A DNA stretch of 64,000 nucleotides from Neocallimastix lanati (nom. inval.) (taxonomy: Eukaryota > Neocallimastigomycota > Neocallimastigomycetes > Neocallimastigales > Neocallimastigaceae): assembly GCA_016946835.1 (NCBI GenBank), contig JACVTC010000003.1, positions 850,001 through 914,000 on the forward strand. The letters are read 5' to 3'. A program made the position numbers and the translations under genes. Below, piece after piece: positions 23,565 through 34,092 of this stretch; within the stretch, counting starts at the first letter, position 1, and the number at the start of each line of letters is the position of its first letter. Below the pieces are notes generated by a model. The model was not told where the DNA came from. It searched no databases and saw nothing but the letters and a program-made list of their open reading frames with translations.

Positions 23565-26147
23565 TTAAACATTTAATATACGAATGTTGGAAATTTTATT
23601 TTCGGTTTCCAAAATTATATTATTATTAGTATTATTATTATTGTTGTTGTTGTTGTTGTTACTATTGCGGGATTGAACTTTATAATAATTAATACAACAT
23701 TGATTATTATCATATTGTAATTGATGATAATCAATTTCTTCGATATAGATATAACCATTTGAATAACCAGAAGGATCTCTTTCTTGTAAATCTTTTAGTA
23801 CCAAATCTGTTCCAAAATAGACATGTTCTAAAATTTTATTTTCTTTACGATAGTGCCCTAATGTAATGGCTTTAATACCATTTTCAAATTCAACTTCATA
23901 TTTACCATTTACATCATCATTTAATATTAAATTAAACCATGAATCAATGGCAACAGGTTGAGATTGTATAAGATCAATTGGGAAATACCACTGATCTTCC
24001 TTACAAACTGGGTGATAAGGTGTAAATAAAACACCATCGATATTACACATATAAGGTTTTGAAAATTTATTTGAACGTTGTTCAATAAGACATTGAACAA
24101 TGGCACCATTATTAAGACGATCACCTTTCTTTAAATTTTTAACATATTTCGTTTTACCATTCTCTAATAAAACAACGGCTTCACCATTAAAACAGCCACC
24201 ATGACGATTAATGAAATTTCTCATATAAATACTACTACCATAGCCTTCATTTCGATTATGATTTTGTCTAACATATTGAGGAGAAGTACCATTATTTATA
24301 ATTCCATTATTTTGGTTTACGATTGTTTTTGGAGATGGAAGACTGATAAATATAGTATTTGCCATTTTTCTATATGTATTAAAAACTTCATGAGAATAAC
24401 ATTGTAAAGATTGATCCTTGAAATTACCACATTGTTCAAATTGATGGAATCTCAAAAATGAACAAAGATAACATTTTCCCCATGTTAAATAGTAATTTTG
24501 AGAAATAGCTTTTATTACTTGTCCATGATTTGGATTTGGATCATCTATATCAATAATTAAATTCTTAATAAATTTGGTTTTATATTTTAATCCATTTAAA
24601 TATTCAAGATATTTATTTAAAATTTTATTTGTTTTCATAGCATCTTCTACAGTGTAAAAATCATTTGTACTATTTATAATTTTATTGAGAGTAATAATAA
24701 ATTTATTCCTTACAATTTGATTTAATAAAATTTCTTCATATTGAATTGGTTTAATATCATTTTCTGGAATTAATGCATCTGGATCAACATCTTCTATATT
24801 AATAGTTTCATCATCTGTATCATTTTCATCATTTTCATCATCTGAATCAAGTAATTCTTCATCTTCTTCATCATCCTTCTCATTTTCATTTTCATTATTC
24901 TTATTTTTATTTTCCAATTCTGACATATCATTAATAAATGTTTGAAGATCTGCTGATTCAATATTAAGTGGCACATCAAATACTTGATCTAACAATGGTA
25001 ATTTAACGGTAACTTTAGTATCTTTTAAAAATTTACTATCCACCAAAAAAATTGCATTTCTATAGGTTCCTCTATATAATGGTCCTATTGTCATTGCTTT
25101 TTTCATTTTTTGTCCCTGATTAATCACAACTTTAACAATAGGAGTTATGGTAGATAAGAGATTAGCCATATAATTAATGAAAATCGTACCAACCATAGTT
25201 CCATCAGGACAATAACCATAAATTCCATTTCCAATATTAGCAATATCAGTTAATAAATTTGGTTTAGCTTCATTTCCGAAAGAAAAAGTAGAAATAGTAA
25301 ATTTATCATTACTACTTTTTACAATTTCTTTTAATGTTGGACAAACACCTTGTGGTGGATTAGTATTTGATTCTCCATCAGTAAATACCATAATAGATTT
25401 TTGATAATGATTAAAGGGAATACCAGCAGAATTATCAATTGCCATTTTTATGCCTGCAAATATATTAGTAGAGCCAGATGGATACATTATGTCAAGACTA
25501 TCCATTACTGAATTTTTAACACTCTGATTAATTAATACTGTAGGTTTAACTCGAACTCTGGCATCTGAATTAAATTCAATGATACATATTATATCTGATT
25601 TTCTTAATGTAGAAATAATAGTTTTAAGGGAATGTTTAACTAATTCAAGTCGAGAAATATAAACTGATTCCATATTTTCAACATTATTAGCACAATTAAT
25701 ACTCATTGAACCAGAAACATCTACCACACAAATTATACATACAGGAGATGTCGTTTTAACTTTTCTAGGTCTCATACAAACATGAATGGAGTCTTTGCAT
25801 AAATTTGAACTTTTATCTTTTGAGATGTAGCGAGCATTCAATTCTTCAAAATCTACTTTCATATCTTCATTAAATTTACTAAAATCAATATTATTAACGT
25901 CTTTATCATTTAATTTAATATTTTTTTCTTTAATATAATTTTCAATTAAACTCTTTAATGTATAATTAATCACACCATCTGAAAATTCCATTGGCTGTTT
26001 TGTTAAAGGTGAACAATGTCTTAATTCTAATGCCATTTTAATAGCATCCTTTTCATAAGTTTGACCATCTGGCATTACCATTGGTTCTTTCATAATTTCA
26101 AGTGTAATAGGACATAAAAACTCTTTCGGAACATCCTCAAAATCCAT
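23565..26147 (-). CDS. U-box / VWA / Vwaint / Hint-domain protein
   Basis: This intronless gene encodes 860 residues. Residues 5-78 form a U-box (PKEFLCPITLEIMKEPM, DGQTYEKDAI), the E2-binding fold of many ubiquitin ligases. Residues about 135-330 form a von Willebrand A domain with a complete MIDAS: D143-x-S145-x-S147, T227 in SGSTN, and D257 in TDGES. A mixed region follows (about 330-600), with a very acidic stretch at 417-450, and corresponds to the VWA-intein linker domain Vwaint. Residues about 650-800 form a Hint-like domain that starts GGCFNGEAVVLLENGK with candidate nucleophile C652 and has a TPYHP block with H712. The C-terminus carries an Asn run from an AAC/AAT repeat. The architecture is known from Dictyostelium and some fungi. 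By domain content it could be a ubiquitin ligase, but whether the Hint part self-processes is unknown. The start at 26147 has A at -3 and is the first Met before the U-box. Confidence 0.9.
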   Translation of the reverse strand: MDFEDVPKEFLCPITLEIMKEPMVMPDGQTYEKDAIKMALELRHCSPLTKQPMEFSDGVINYTLKSLIENYIKEKNIKLNDKDVNNIDFSKFNEDMKVDFEELNARYISKDKSSNLCKDSIHVCMRPRKVKTTSPVCIICVVDVSGSMSINCANNVENMESVYISRLELVKHSLKTIISTLRKSDIICIIEFNSDARVRVKPTVLINQSVKNSVMDSLDIMYPSGSTNIFAGIKMAIDNSAGIPFNHYQKSIMVFTDGESNTNPPQGVCPTLKEIVKSSNDKFTISTFSFGNEAKPNLLTDIANIGNGIYGYCPDGTMVGTIFINYMANLLSTITPIVKVVINQGQKMKKAMTIGPLYRGTYRNAIFLVDSKFLKDTKVTVKLPLLDQVFDVPLNIESADLQTFINDMSELENKNKNNENENEKDDEEDEELLDSDDENDENDTDDETINIEDVDPDALIPENDIKPIQYEEILLNQIVRNKFIITLNKIINSTNDFYTVEDAMKTNKILNKYLEYLNGLKYKTKFIKNLIIDIDDPNPNHGQVIKAISQNYYLTWGKCYLCSFLRFHQFEQCGNFKDQSLQCYSHEVFNTYRKMANTIFISLPSPKTIVNQNNGIINNGTSPQYVRQNHNRNEGYGSSIYMRNFINRHGGCFNGEAVVLLENGKTKYVKNLKKGDRLNNGAIVQCLIEQRSNKFSKPYMCNIDGVLFTPYHPVCKEDQWYFPIDLIQSQPVAIDSWFNLILNDDVNGKYEVEFENGIKAITLGHYRKENKILEHVYFGTDLVLKDLQERDPSGYSNGYIYIEEIDYHQLQYDNNQCCINYYKVQSRNSNNNNNNNNNNTNNNIILETENKISNIRILNV

Positions 26148-27790
26148 TTTTTATATATTTTTCTTATTATTATTATTATTATTATAATATTTTATATGAT
26201 TAATATTTATTATTTTGTTTGAAGTTATTACTTTTGGTTATTAAATTCAATTTTATATATATATTTATATTTTAAATAAACAATTCATTAATATTTTATA
26301 AAATTATAATTTCATTCTAAATATTTTTTTTTTAATTTACAATAATAAATTTAAATTAATTTCTAAATTAATATTATTTTCTAAATATTACTTACTTTAT
26401 ATAAATGAAAAGTATATTTAGAGTATTTATATTTTATTATTAATATTATTATTTATTATCTATTATTTATTATTTATTATTTATTATTTATTATTTATTA
26501 TTTATTATTTATTATTTATTATTTATTATTTATTATTTATTATTTATTATTTATTATTTATTATTTATTATTTATTATTTATTATTTATTATTTATTATT
26601 TATTATTTATTATTTATTATTTATTATTTATTATTTATTATTTATTATTATTATTATTATTTATTTTTAAAAAAAAAAAATATTTGTATAATAAATTTTA
26701 ATTAAATGTTTTTATGATGAAATACAAAGAAAAAAAAGGCCAAACTTAGTAGTATTTATATTCAACTAATTTTTGCTTTGTATTTAAATTTAATTTTTTT
26801 TTTTTTTTAAAATAAATTAATTTTTATTGGACTAAATAACAAATTTATTAAATTATCAAAAACTTTTCAATTAATTTATATATAATATTAAGATTTTTTA
26901 GATTATAAATAAGAAATTTCTAATTTCTAATTCTTTATTCTCTATTTTTTTTTTTTTTTTAATTTTTTATTATTTTATTTTATTAATAATAAATGATAAA
27001 ATTCTATATATATAAATATATTTTTTTATTTTTATTTTTTTATTTTTTTATTTAGTCAAATGACTATTGTTTAGTTAGGAAAAGAAAAGCACATTCTAAT
27101 AATAATAAAAATACTAAGATCAAGATTTTTAATTAATAAATTTTTATTTTTAAAATTTATATCTAATTTATTAAAAATTATTTTTAATTCATTAATTAAT
27201 AGATACTTAATATTTATTTAAAATTTTAATTTGAATCGTTAACTATTTTTTTTTCTATTTTTTTTTTCCTATTTTTTTTCTATTTTTTTTTTCCTATTTT
27301 TTTTCTATTTTCTTTTTCTTTTTTTTTTTTTTTTTGTATTATTTAAAAGGGAAGAAAAAAAAAATTTTTTTATGATGTAAATAAGATAACAAGAATTAAT
27401 TTTTTTAATAAAAAAATATTTTATTAACCACATCTAAGTTGATCCTTCAAGAAATATCTTAATGAAAATTAAAAAAAAAAAAAAAAAAACCTTAATTATT
27501 ATCAAAAGAAAATAAATATTTAAAGAAAAAGCCATATTTATTTTTATTTTTTATTATAATTTAATTATTATTTAGTCAATGTAATTTATATATTTATATG
27601 TTTACAGAAAAAGAAAAAACTATTAATAGTAAATACGAATTTGTAATATTTAATTTTAGTATCTATATTAATGAAATAACAATAATAATAATAGTAATTA
27701 CAAATTTATATTATTCAATTATAGTTACAATATTGTATTTTTTCATTTTCTTTTTATAATAAATTGAATATAATAATGAATTGGTTTTAA

Positions 27791-27842
<52 letters not shown>

Positions 27843-27848
27843 AATAAC
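26148..27848. other. AT-rich spacer with a heptamer minisatellite
   Basis: Apart from the minisatellite at 26452-26670, the stretch holds poly(T), TTTTTCTA-type runs near 27250-27330 and a T/A palindromic run near 27790-27840. No coding potential or RNA gene is seen. Confidence 0.5.
26452..26670. repeat. (TTATTTA)n heptamer minisatellite
   Basis: Roughly 25 tandem copies of TATTATT / TTATTTA with almost no variation lie upstream of the U-box/VWA/Hint gene. The same heptamer is expanded at 40990-41235 and 41450-41535. Confidence 0.9.
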
Positions 27849-28542
27849 ATTAATATTCTTTATTTCTTTTTAATTAGAAATTTTAACAATTAATAGTTAT
27901 AATAACAAATTCAATAATTATTTATTTAAAATAATTAATATATATTGTACTTATTTATAGTTGAATTCTTCTGTTAATCGATTTTATATAATTTAAAAAT
28001 TATTGGTACACCAATTATTTTCTTTTCCGTGAAGTAAAATTATATATTATATGAAATTTATACATATATAGTAATTAATTATTTAAATATTTAATTTTGC
28101 TTTTTTTTTTTTTAAATATAAATGAAAGAAGTATTATAATTACTATTATGTAATTATAAAATTATATTATATAAATTTTATAAATTGTTAAAAATAAAAA
28201 GGATCAATTAAAAGTATTTTTAATTATATCATTTTAATATAGTATTTATAAATAAACTTTTTATTATATTATTATTGATATTTTAAATAATTATTTTATA
28301 GATTAATTATTATAAAAAACGAATTTTTCTTTATGTCACATATTCGTAAATTCGTAAATTTTAAAATATTTTAAATTATTTTTTTTTCTACATTATATTA
28401 AACTTTACAATATATATATGTATAAAATAGAAAAAATTGATATTAGATAACAGGAAATTTTATTTAATTTGATAATTTTTATTTAACACATGATTTACTT
28501 TTTATAATTTAATTTTCAATTATATTATAATATTTTTTTTAA

Positions 28543-28742
28543 ATGGTTAATATTTCTATAAAAATAATAATAATAATAATAGAATTTTCAAATATTATAC
28601 ATATTTCATTATTAAGATACACTTTTTTTTGTAGTATAATGGTTAATATTTCTATAAAAAAAATAATAATAATGATAATAATAATAGAATTTTCAAATAT
28701 TATACATATTTCATTATTAAGACACATTTTTTTTTGTAGTAT
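28543..28742. repeat. 96-bp tandem duplication inside the inverted-repeat element
   Basis: Two consecutive units (28543-28638 and 28639-28742) share ATGGTTAATATTTCTATAAA, ATAGAATTTTCAAATATTAT and TTTCATTATTAAGA. They differ mainly in the length of the internal (ATA)n tract. The unit happens to be open in both directions, but this is a repeat effect, not a gene. Confidence 0.85.
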
Positions 28743-29109
28743 GTGCTTATTTTCCATATAATATTTTTAATGTTTATTTCTTTAATTAAAAAAAAAGTGG
28801 AGAAAAAAATAATAAATAGAAAATATATATTAGTTAATTCACATCAATAATTTTTTTTATATTCGTTTATTTGATAATTTGTTATAATAATTAATAATAA
28901 TATATAATAATACATATTTTTTAAATTTCAACTAATAAACTTTTAAAGTTTATAATTTTTTTTTTTTTAATAAAATTTTAAATAATTTTAATATTTATTA
29001 ATTATATTTTAATAATTTTCATTTTATTGTCTCAAAAAATGATACTAGATAACAGGAAATTTCAAATTTAATAAAGAAAATTTATTTATTAAATATATAT
29101 ATATATATT

Positions 29110-29163
<54 letters not shown>

Positions 29164-29473
29164 ATTAATATTTTTAAAAATTTTAATGAAAAAAAGAAAA
29201 AATATATATACAAATAATTATATATTAAAAATTATATATAAAAAAAAAAAGTATAATTAAATATTTATATACTTTATTACCATATGTGTATAAATTTCAT
29301 ATAATATATAATTTTACTTCACGGAAAAGAAAATAATTGGTGTACCAATAATTAATTATATAAAATCGATTAACAGTAGAATTCAACTATAAATAAGTAC
29401 AATATATATTAATTATTTTAAATAAATAATAATTGAAATTGTTATTATAACTGTTAATTGTTAAAATTTCTAA

Positions 29474-29607
29474 TTAAAAAGAAATAATTTATTTATTTAT
29501 TTATTTATTTCCGGTGTGTACCACTATTAATTTCAGCCATCCCTCAAGACTCGGGAATATTGAGGTAGTCACAGCACTTTCCCATAGGCGGATATTTAAA
29601 AAGAAAT
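29474..29607 (-). mobile_element. SINE-like insertion, family B copy 1, with 12-bp target duplication
   Basis: The core 29511-29595 is GC-richer and matches, in reverse, the last 80 bases of the copy at 40536-40617 (GACTACCT, AATATTC, CTGAGGG-like and GGCTGAAA blocks). On the plus strand a TTTA repeat (29486-29510) lies at its left end, which is an AAAT tail when read in the element's own direction. It is bracketed by TTAAAAAGAAAT at 29474-29485 and 29596-29607. Removing it restores the right arm of the inverted-repeat element, which shows it is a later insertion. Confidence 0.75.
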
Positions 29608-29628
29608 AAAGGATATTATATTAATGTT

Positions 29629-29747
29629 TATTAAAAATTAAAAATTGTACTTGTTATTATTTAAGCTCTAATTAAAAGAAATTATAATTGTATTTGTTAT
29701 TACTGAATGTGTATTAAAATTAATTAAAAAGTAATATAATAATATAA

Positions 29748-29778
<31 letters not shown>

Positions 29779-30650
29779 TAAATCAAGTTTATCATTATAT
29801 TCAATCAATTTATGTTATTTCTATTGTAAAAATTTCATTAAATAATAAATAATGTAAAAAAATAAAAATAAAAATAAAAATAAAATGAATAATTATATTA
29901 ATTTAATCAATGTATAGTTATTTCAGTATATTATTTCTTCAAAATAGAATAAAAATAAAATATTATAATTATAATTAAATTCTTAAAATTCGTGATTACT
30001 ATCATTAATCTCTTTTATTTCTATATATAAATTTATATATTAAGTAACTAAAATTAAAAATTATAAAATCTTTGATTACTTTCATTAACTTTTTTTTTTT
30101 TTTTTTTTTATTGTGAATATATAAACAACATTTATTAAATAAAAATAAATTATAGAAATAATTAAAAAAACGTTTTCCTTAAATGTTTATGTTTTTTGAT
30201 AATAATTAAAGTTTTTTTAAATTAAATAATTTCATTAACCAAATTATAATTTTTAATTTTTAAAATTAATTCCTGTTATCTCTTAGCATCATTAAACATT
30301 TTATTATTTTTCCCTATTTATATTATAAAAAGTATAAAATTCAAAATTAAAGTTTTAAAAACACTATGTAACTATTCATATGTAACTAATTTATAATTAG
30401 TAAATTAAAATATTTTTATATAATGTAAATAAAAATAATATAATTACAATACTTTATAAAAAATTTAATTAAAAATTTATCAAAATAAAATATTTGTTAA
30501 TAATATATCAAATATATATGAAAAAAAGTGATTTTAATAACTTTTCAAATATTAAAATATATATATGTATATATAAATATTTTCTATACTTCTTATTGAT
30601 TAATTAATGTTAATATAAAATATATAATAATTAAAATTTATCTAAATTAT
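29629..30650. other. AT-rich spacer
   Basis: No gene is seen. At 30270-30295 the sequence AATTCCTGTTATCTCTTAGC is an inverted relative of the TAGATAACAGGAAATTT word inside the neighbouring inverted-repeat element, so a fragment of that family may extend here. Confidence 0.4.
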
Positions 30651-30654
30651 GGAA

Positions 30655-31080
30655 AAGTAATGATAGCTCTTTTTCCAAACTATTATCAAACATTGGGAAA
30701 TTTTATCTTTTTTTCTTTTTTTTTTTTTTTTTAAAGATATTATTAAATTTAATCAATCTTGTTATTCTAATGAATTTTTTTGTTATGTGTGGGTCTTCAA
30801 AAAAAATATAAAAAATATTACATTTGTCGATTTTTGCAGTTCCAAAATCAGATTAGAAATCAAAGATTTTCGTTTTAATGAAACTTTCTTATTGTCTTTG
30901 GAAAAAACAGAAAATATTTTAAATATTTTATTTATCAATCATTCAGCTCCATTATCAGATATAAACCAAGATTATAGTTAATGATCAAATAAGTAATTTC
31001 ATTAATCCTTATAATGGCTATTTTTTCGACGTTCAAATAAATTATCAAAGCCTTCCATATGTAATATAAATAGTATCCTA
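30655..31080 (+). pseudogene. unidentified coding remnant
   Basis: The plus strand has protein-like text around 30660-30700 (MIALFPNYYQTLGNF), then, after a T run ending in AAAG, a stretch from about 30737 to 30981 with NQSCYSNEFFCYVWVFKK, VDFCSSKIRLEIKDFRF and NETFLLSLEKTENIL. It continues after a frame change near 30985 with ISNFINPYNGYFFDVQINY. The composition is that of a real protein, but I do not recognise it. It reads as a decayed gene; an intron at the T run is possible. Confidence 0.4.
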
Positions 31081-31908
31081 TTTATTTACACCTTAATACC
31101 CAATTTGTACAGAAAATCATTGGATTACTTTTCAATGGATTTTATACAGTCATAACTTTTTTTGCTATTGATTCATATTAAATAATATGTATGAAATTGA
31201 ATTTACATATTATATCACAATCTCAAATAAAATAAAAATATTTTTAATAATAAAAAAAAAAAAAAAAAGAGACAGATAAATCCTTCTAGTTATTATAATT
31301 ATTTAAATTGTATAATTATTATTAATTACAATATGATAAATAATCGATATTATATTAATTATTTTAAAAAAAATCAATCCAATCAATACAATAATGATAA
31401 TAATCATAAAATTTTGGAAACTTAAAATAGTATTTCAAGTATATAATATTAAAAATAATAATAATAATAATAATAATATTTAAATATCAAATATATTATT
31501 ATTGATATTGAATTATATATTATAATTATACAAACATTATTAGTATGTATTATATGAGTTTGAAAAATGCTTGTTCCACCGAATGTGATACATTTTGCCA
31601 AATTTTATTTTTTCATTTGTGATGTATTACATAAAATAGTTGCATTTCAAAATAAAATAAAATAAAATAAAAAAAAAAAAAAAAAAAATAAAATAAAATA
31701 AAAAAAAAGAAAAAAATAAATAATAAAAAATAAAAAATTGATAAATAATAAAAATAAATAAGCATAAATATGGATAAATTAGTAACTAAATAAAAAATAA
31801 ATTTTTATAATAAATAGTATATATCTTAGGGAGTGTTGTACTTTGTCAAATGGCCTATTGACATAAATAAAATGAAAAGAAAATAAAAAATACAAAATAT
31901 ATAAGCTT

Positions 31909-31945
<37 letters not shown>

Positions 31946-32049
31946 TAGAAACAATTTCATTGAATTAAGATTAAAAATTTTTAAATGATAAATATTAAAA
32001 TTTTTAATTAATAAATAATTAAGAAATGATTATTCCATATAAATAAAAA
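31081..32049. other. AT-rich spacer
   Basis: Mostly (AAT)n and poly(A) sequence. Short GC-richer words at 31565-31640 (GTTCCACCGAATGTGATAC, TTGCATTTC) and 31830-31860 (GGGAGTGTTGTACTTTGTC) resemble fragments of the GCGAAATGCAAC repeat family but are too short to define. Confidence 0.35.
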
Positions 32050-33130
32050 TTATCATTCGAATCTGTACCAGCATTTCTTCTTTGTTTAACATTTTGATGT
32101 CTATGCTCTTGACAACGGTACGTCTAATAGTATACAAACTGATCAAAGTGTAAAAATAACTAATCACAAAAGGCATACCATTAATTAAGGAATTCCACAA
32201 ACCTCACAAAATATGAAATATGGAAAGGAAGACTCTCTCAAAGGTGATTAAAAGATATGATTTATAAAAACGCCTTCTTTCCCTCGAGCCGATCTTTAAG
32301 ATTTCATATACTATATTTCCCCCGAGAAGGAGGCACAGTACGTAAATTTTAATATTATCATCAAAATCTTTCTCTTTGTCATCAAGAAATGTTTATTGAT
32401 TTCTCATGAACAATCAGAGAAAAATTAATAAAATTTTCATCGACAAATTGAATAATGAATTCTTGCCTAAATTTTTCAAATTTAATACATAAAATATTAC
32501 AGTATGTAAAACTAGGAAGCTGTTACTATCACCACGACAAGGGCAACATATAGAGCAATTTTCTGACACTAATTTGCTTTTTACATAAGGTTTCACATTA
32601 AACTTGAATCCACATTTAATTTGTCCAATCCGAGAAAAAAAAAAAAAAATGAAATCTAAGTGAAAATTTTAGAGATAGAAGCTGAATAACTTTTTTTTTA
32701 ATAAAATTAAATTTAAACTTCTAGCATTTAAATAGTAACGTGATATAAAAAGTAATATTCAAAATTAAAGTGTATAAATAAATTCAGAAAAAAATTCCTA
32801 TCCAACGAACCTCATTTCTTTATGGATTAGGGTTTAAATGAACTATCTGAGAGAAATTTTGATCTTCTCCTTCAGAGGAATTGGCCCTACTAGCTTGTCT
32901 TACTTCATTTTCAGAGTTGACGCTCCTGGTTAAATTGCCCTTATACTTTCGGAACAGTAATCCTTGTCGAGTACGAGCCCGAGGCATAATTTCTGTAAAG
33001 AGAGCCGCACATCGCACCAAGAATGGCTTTTTTGAATATTCACCAGAAATGATTTGACAATTAAGCAAAACATCCCATTCCTTTTTATTAAATTAAATCA
33101 ATTATGTTTGCATCTCTTCCCCCAAGAAGG
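32050..33130 (-). mobile_element. possible LINE-like (non-LTR) remnant
   Basis: The minus strand of this GC-richer block reads GQIKCGFKFNVKPYVKSK and then a cysteine cluster ENCSICCPCRGDSNSFLVLH near 32600-32500. This resembles the zinc-finger-like end of non-LTR reverse transcriptase proteins (C-x2-C, then D-S/T-x-x-H). Further readable pieces are 33068-32820 (PRARTRQGLLFRKYKGNLTR) and the poorly conserved 32340-32060. Several stops and frame changes break it, and no reverse transcriptase core is visible, so the family call is weak. A dead host gene is the alternative. Confidence 0.3.
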
Positions 33131-34092
33131 AAGATATATAATCGGTACCACGTCACATATATATTTACAGTATTTTCAGCGTTGACCTTTTCAAAATTTA
33201 TTAAACTTCAAATTTTATTAGAAATTTAATAAAAAAAAAAAAAAAAAAATAAAAATAAAAAAAAAAAAAAAATACACAAAATATAATAAATTATTAATCA
33301 TATGATTATTATGATTATGATTATTTGATTTATTTATAAAATTTTATAATAATTATTTTTAAAAAATTTTATTATTACTTTTCTTGTTATTAATAAATAA
33401 AATAAAAAATAATTAAAAATTAAATTATAAAAAAAAAATAATAATAATAATTTAAAAAGTTTTTAATAGTATTAGTTTTTTTATTATCTCAGCATTAATA
33501 TTTAAATTAAGAGTTAATAATAATATTAATTTTTTTTTTCTTTTATAGATATATGTTTATACTATTTTTTTTTTCTTTATATAATATTATTTTTTCTTTA
33601 TAGATATATATTTATACACTTTTAGAGTAATAATATTTCATTATTAATAAAAAAAGAAAAAAAAAATTAAAAAGATTAATGATTTGTTATTTAATAATAT
33701 AAATAAATTTATGATTAATATATATATATATTAAATTAAATAATAATAGATATAAATTTAAATATAATTAATGTTTTATATTCTATAATAAACATTTTTT
33801 ATATGGTTTATAAAAAATATTTTTATTATAAAATAAATTATAAATTATAAATTATAAATAAAAATATTAATAAATGATATAAATGATAAAATTTCCCAAA
33901 TAACTAATTATTATTATTATTCTTTTTTTTTTTTTTTAAAAAAAAAATAAAAAAAAAAAAATAATAAAATAAAAATAACCCAAAGATACTTCTTTTTAAA
34001 TTTAAAAATAAAAATTAATATAACAAAATAAATTCAAAAAAAAAAAAAAGAAAAGAAAAAAAAAGAAAGAAAAATTAAATATATTTTTATTC
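33131..34092. other. AT-rich spacer / 3' flank of the transporter gene
   Basis: Homopolymer and (AAT)n/(TA)n sequence only. The 3' UTR of the minus-strand transporter must lie in the right-hand part, which is an unbroken A-rich strip from about 33930 to 34080. Confidence 0.5.

Larger units (their letters stand above)
27849..29628. mobile_element. large inverted-repeat (foldback/MITE-like) element
   Basis: About 220 bp at 27849-28070 reappear inverted at 29283-29485, continuing at 29608-29628 beyond a later insertion. Shared words include TTTACTTCACGGAAAAGAAA, ATTGGTGTACCAATAAT and AATCGATTAACAG. The arms match at most positions but are not identical. The interior of about 1.2 kb has no coding capacity and holds a tandem duplication plus two copies of TAGATAACAGGAAATTT (28440 and 29044). 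This suits a non-autonomous DNA element with long terminal inverted repeats. Terminal sequences and a target duplication cannot be fixed because of the AT context. Confidence 0.6.

Noticed and set aside
26452-26670. Regular short repeats considered as a CRISPR-like array
   Set aside because: The units are directly abutting heptamers without spacers, and the genome is eukaryotic.
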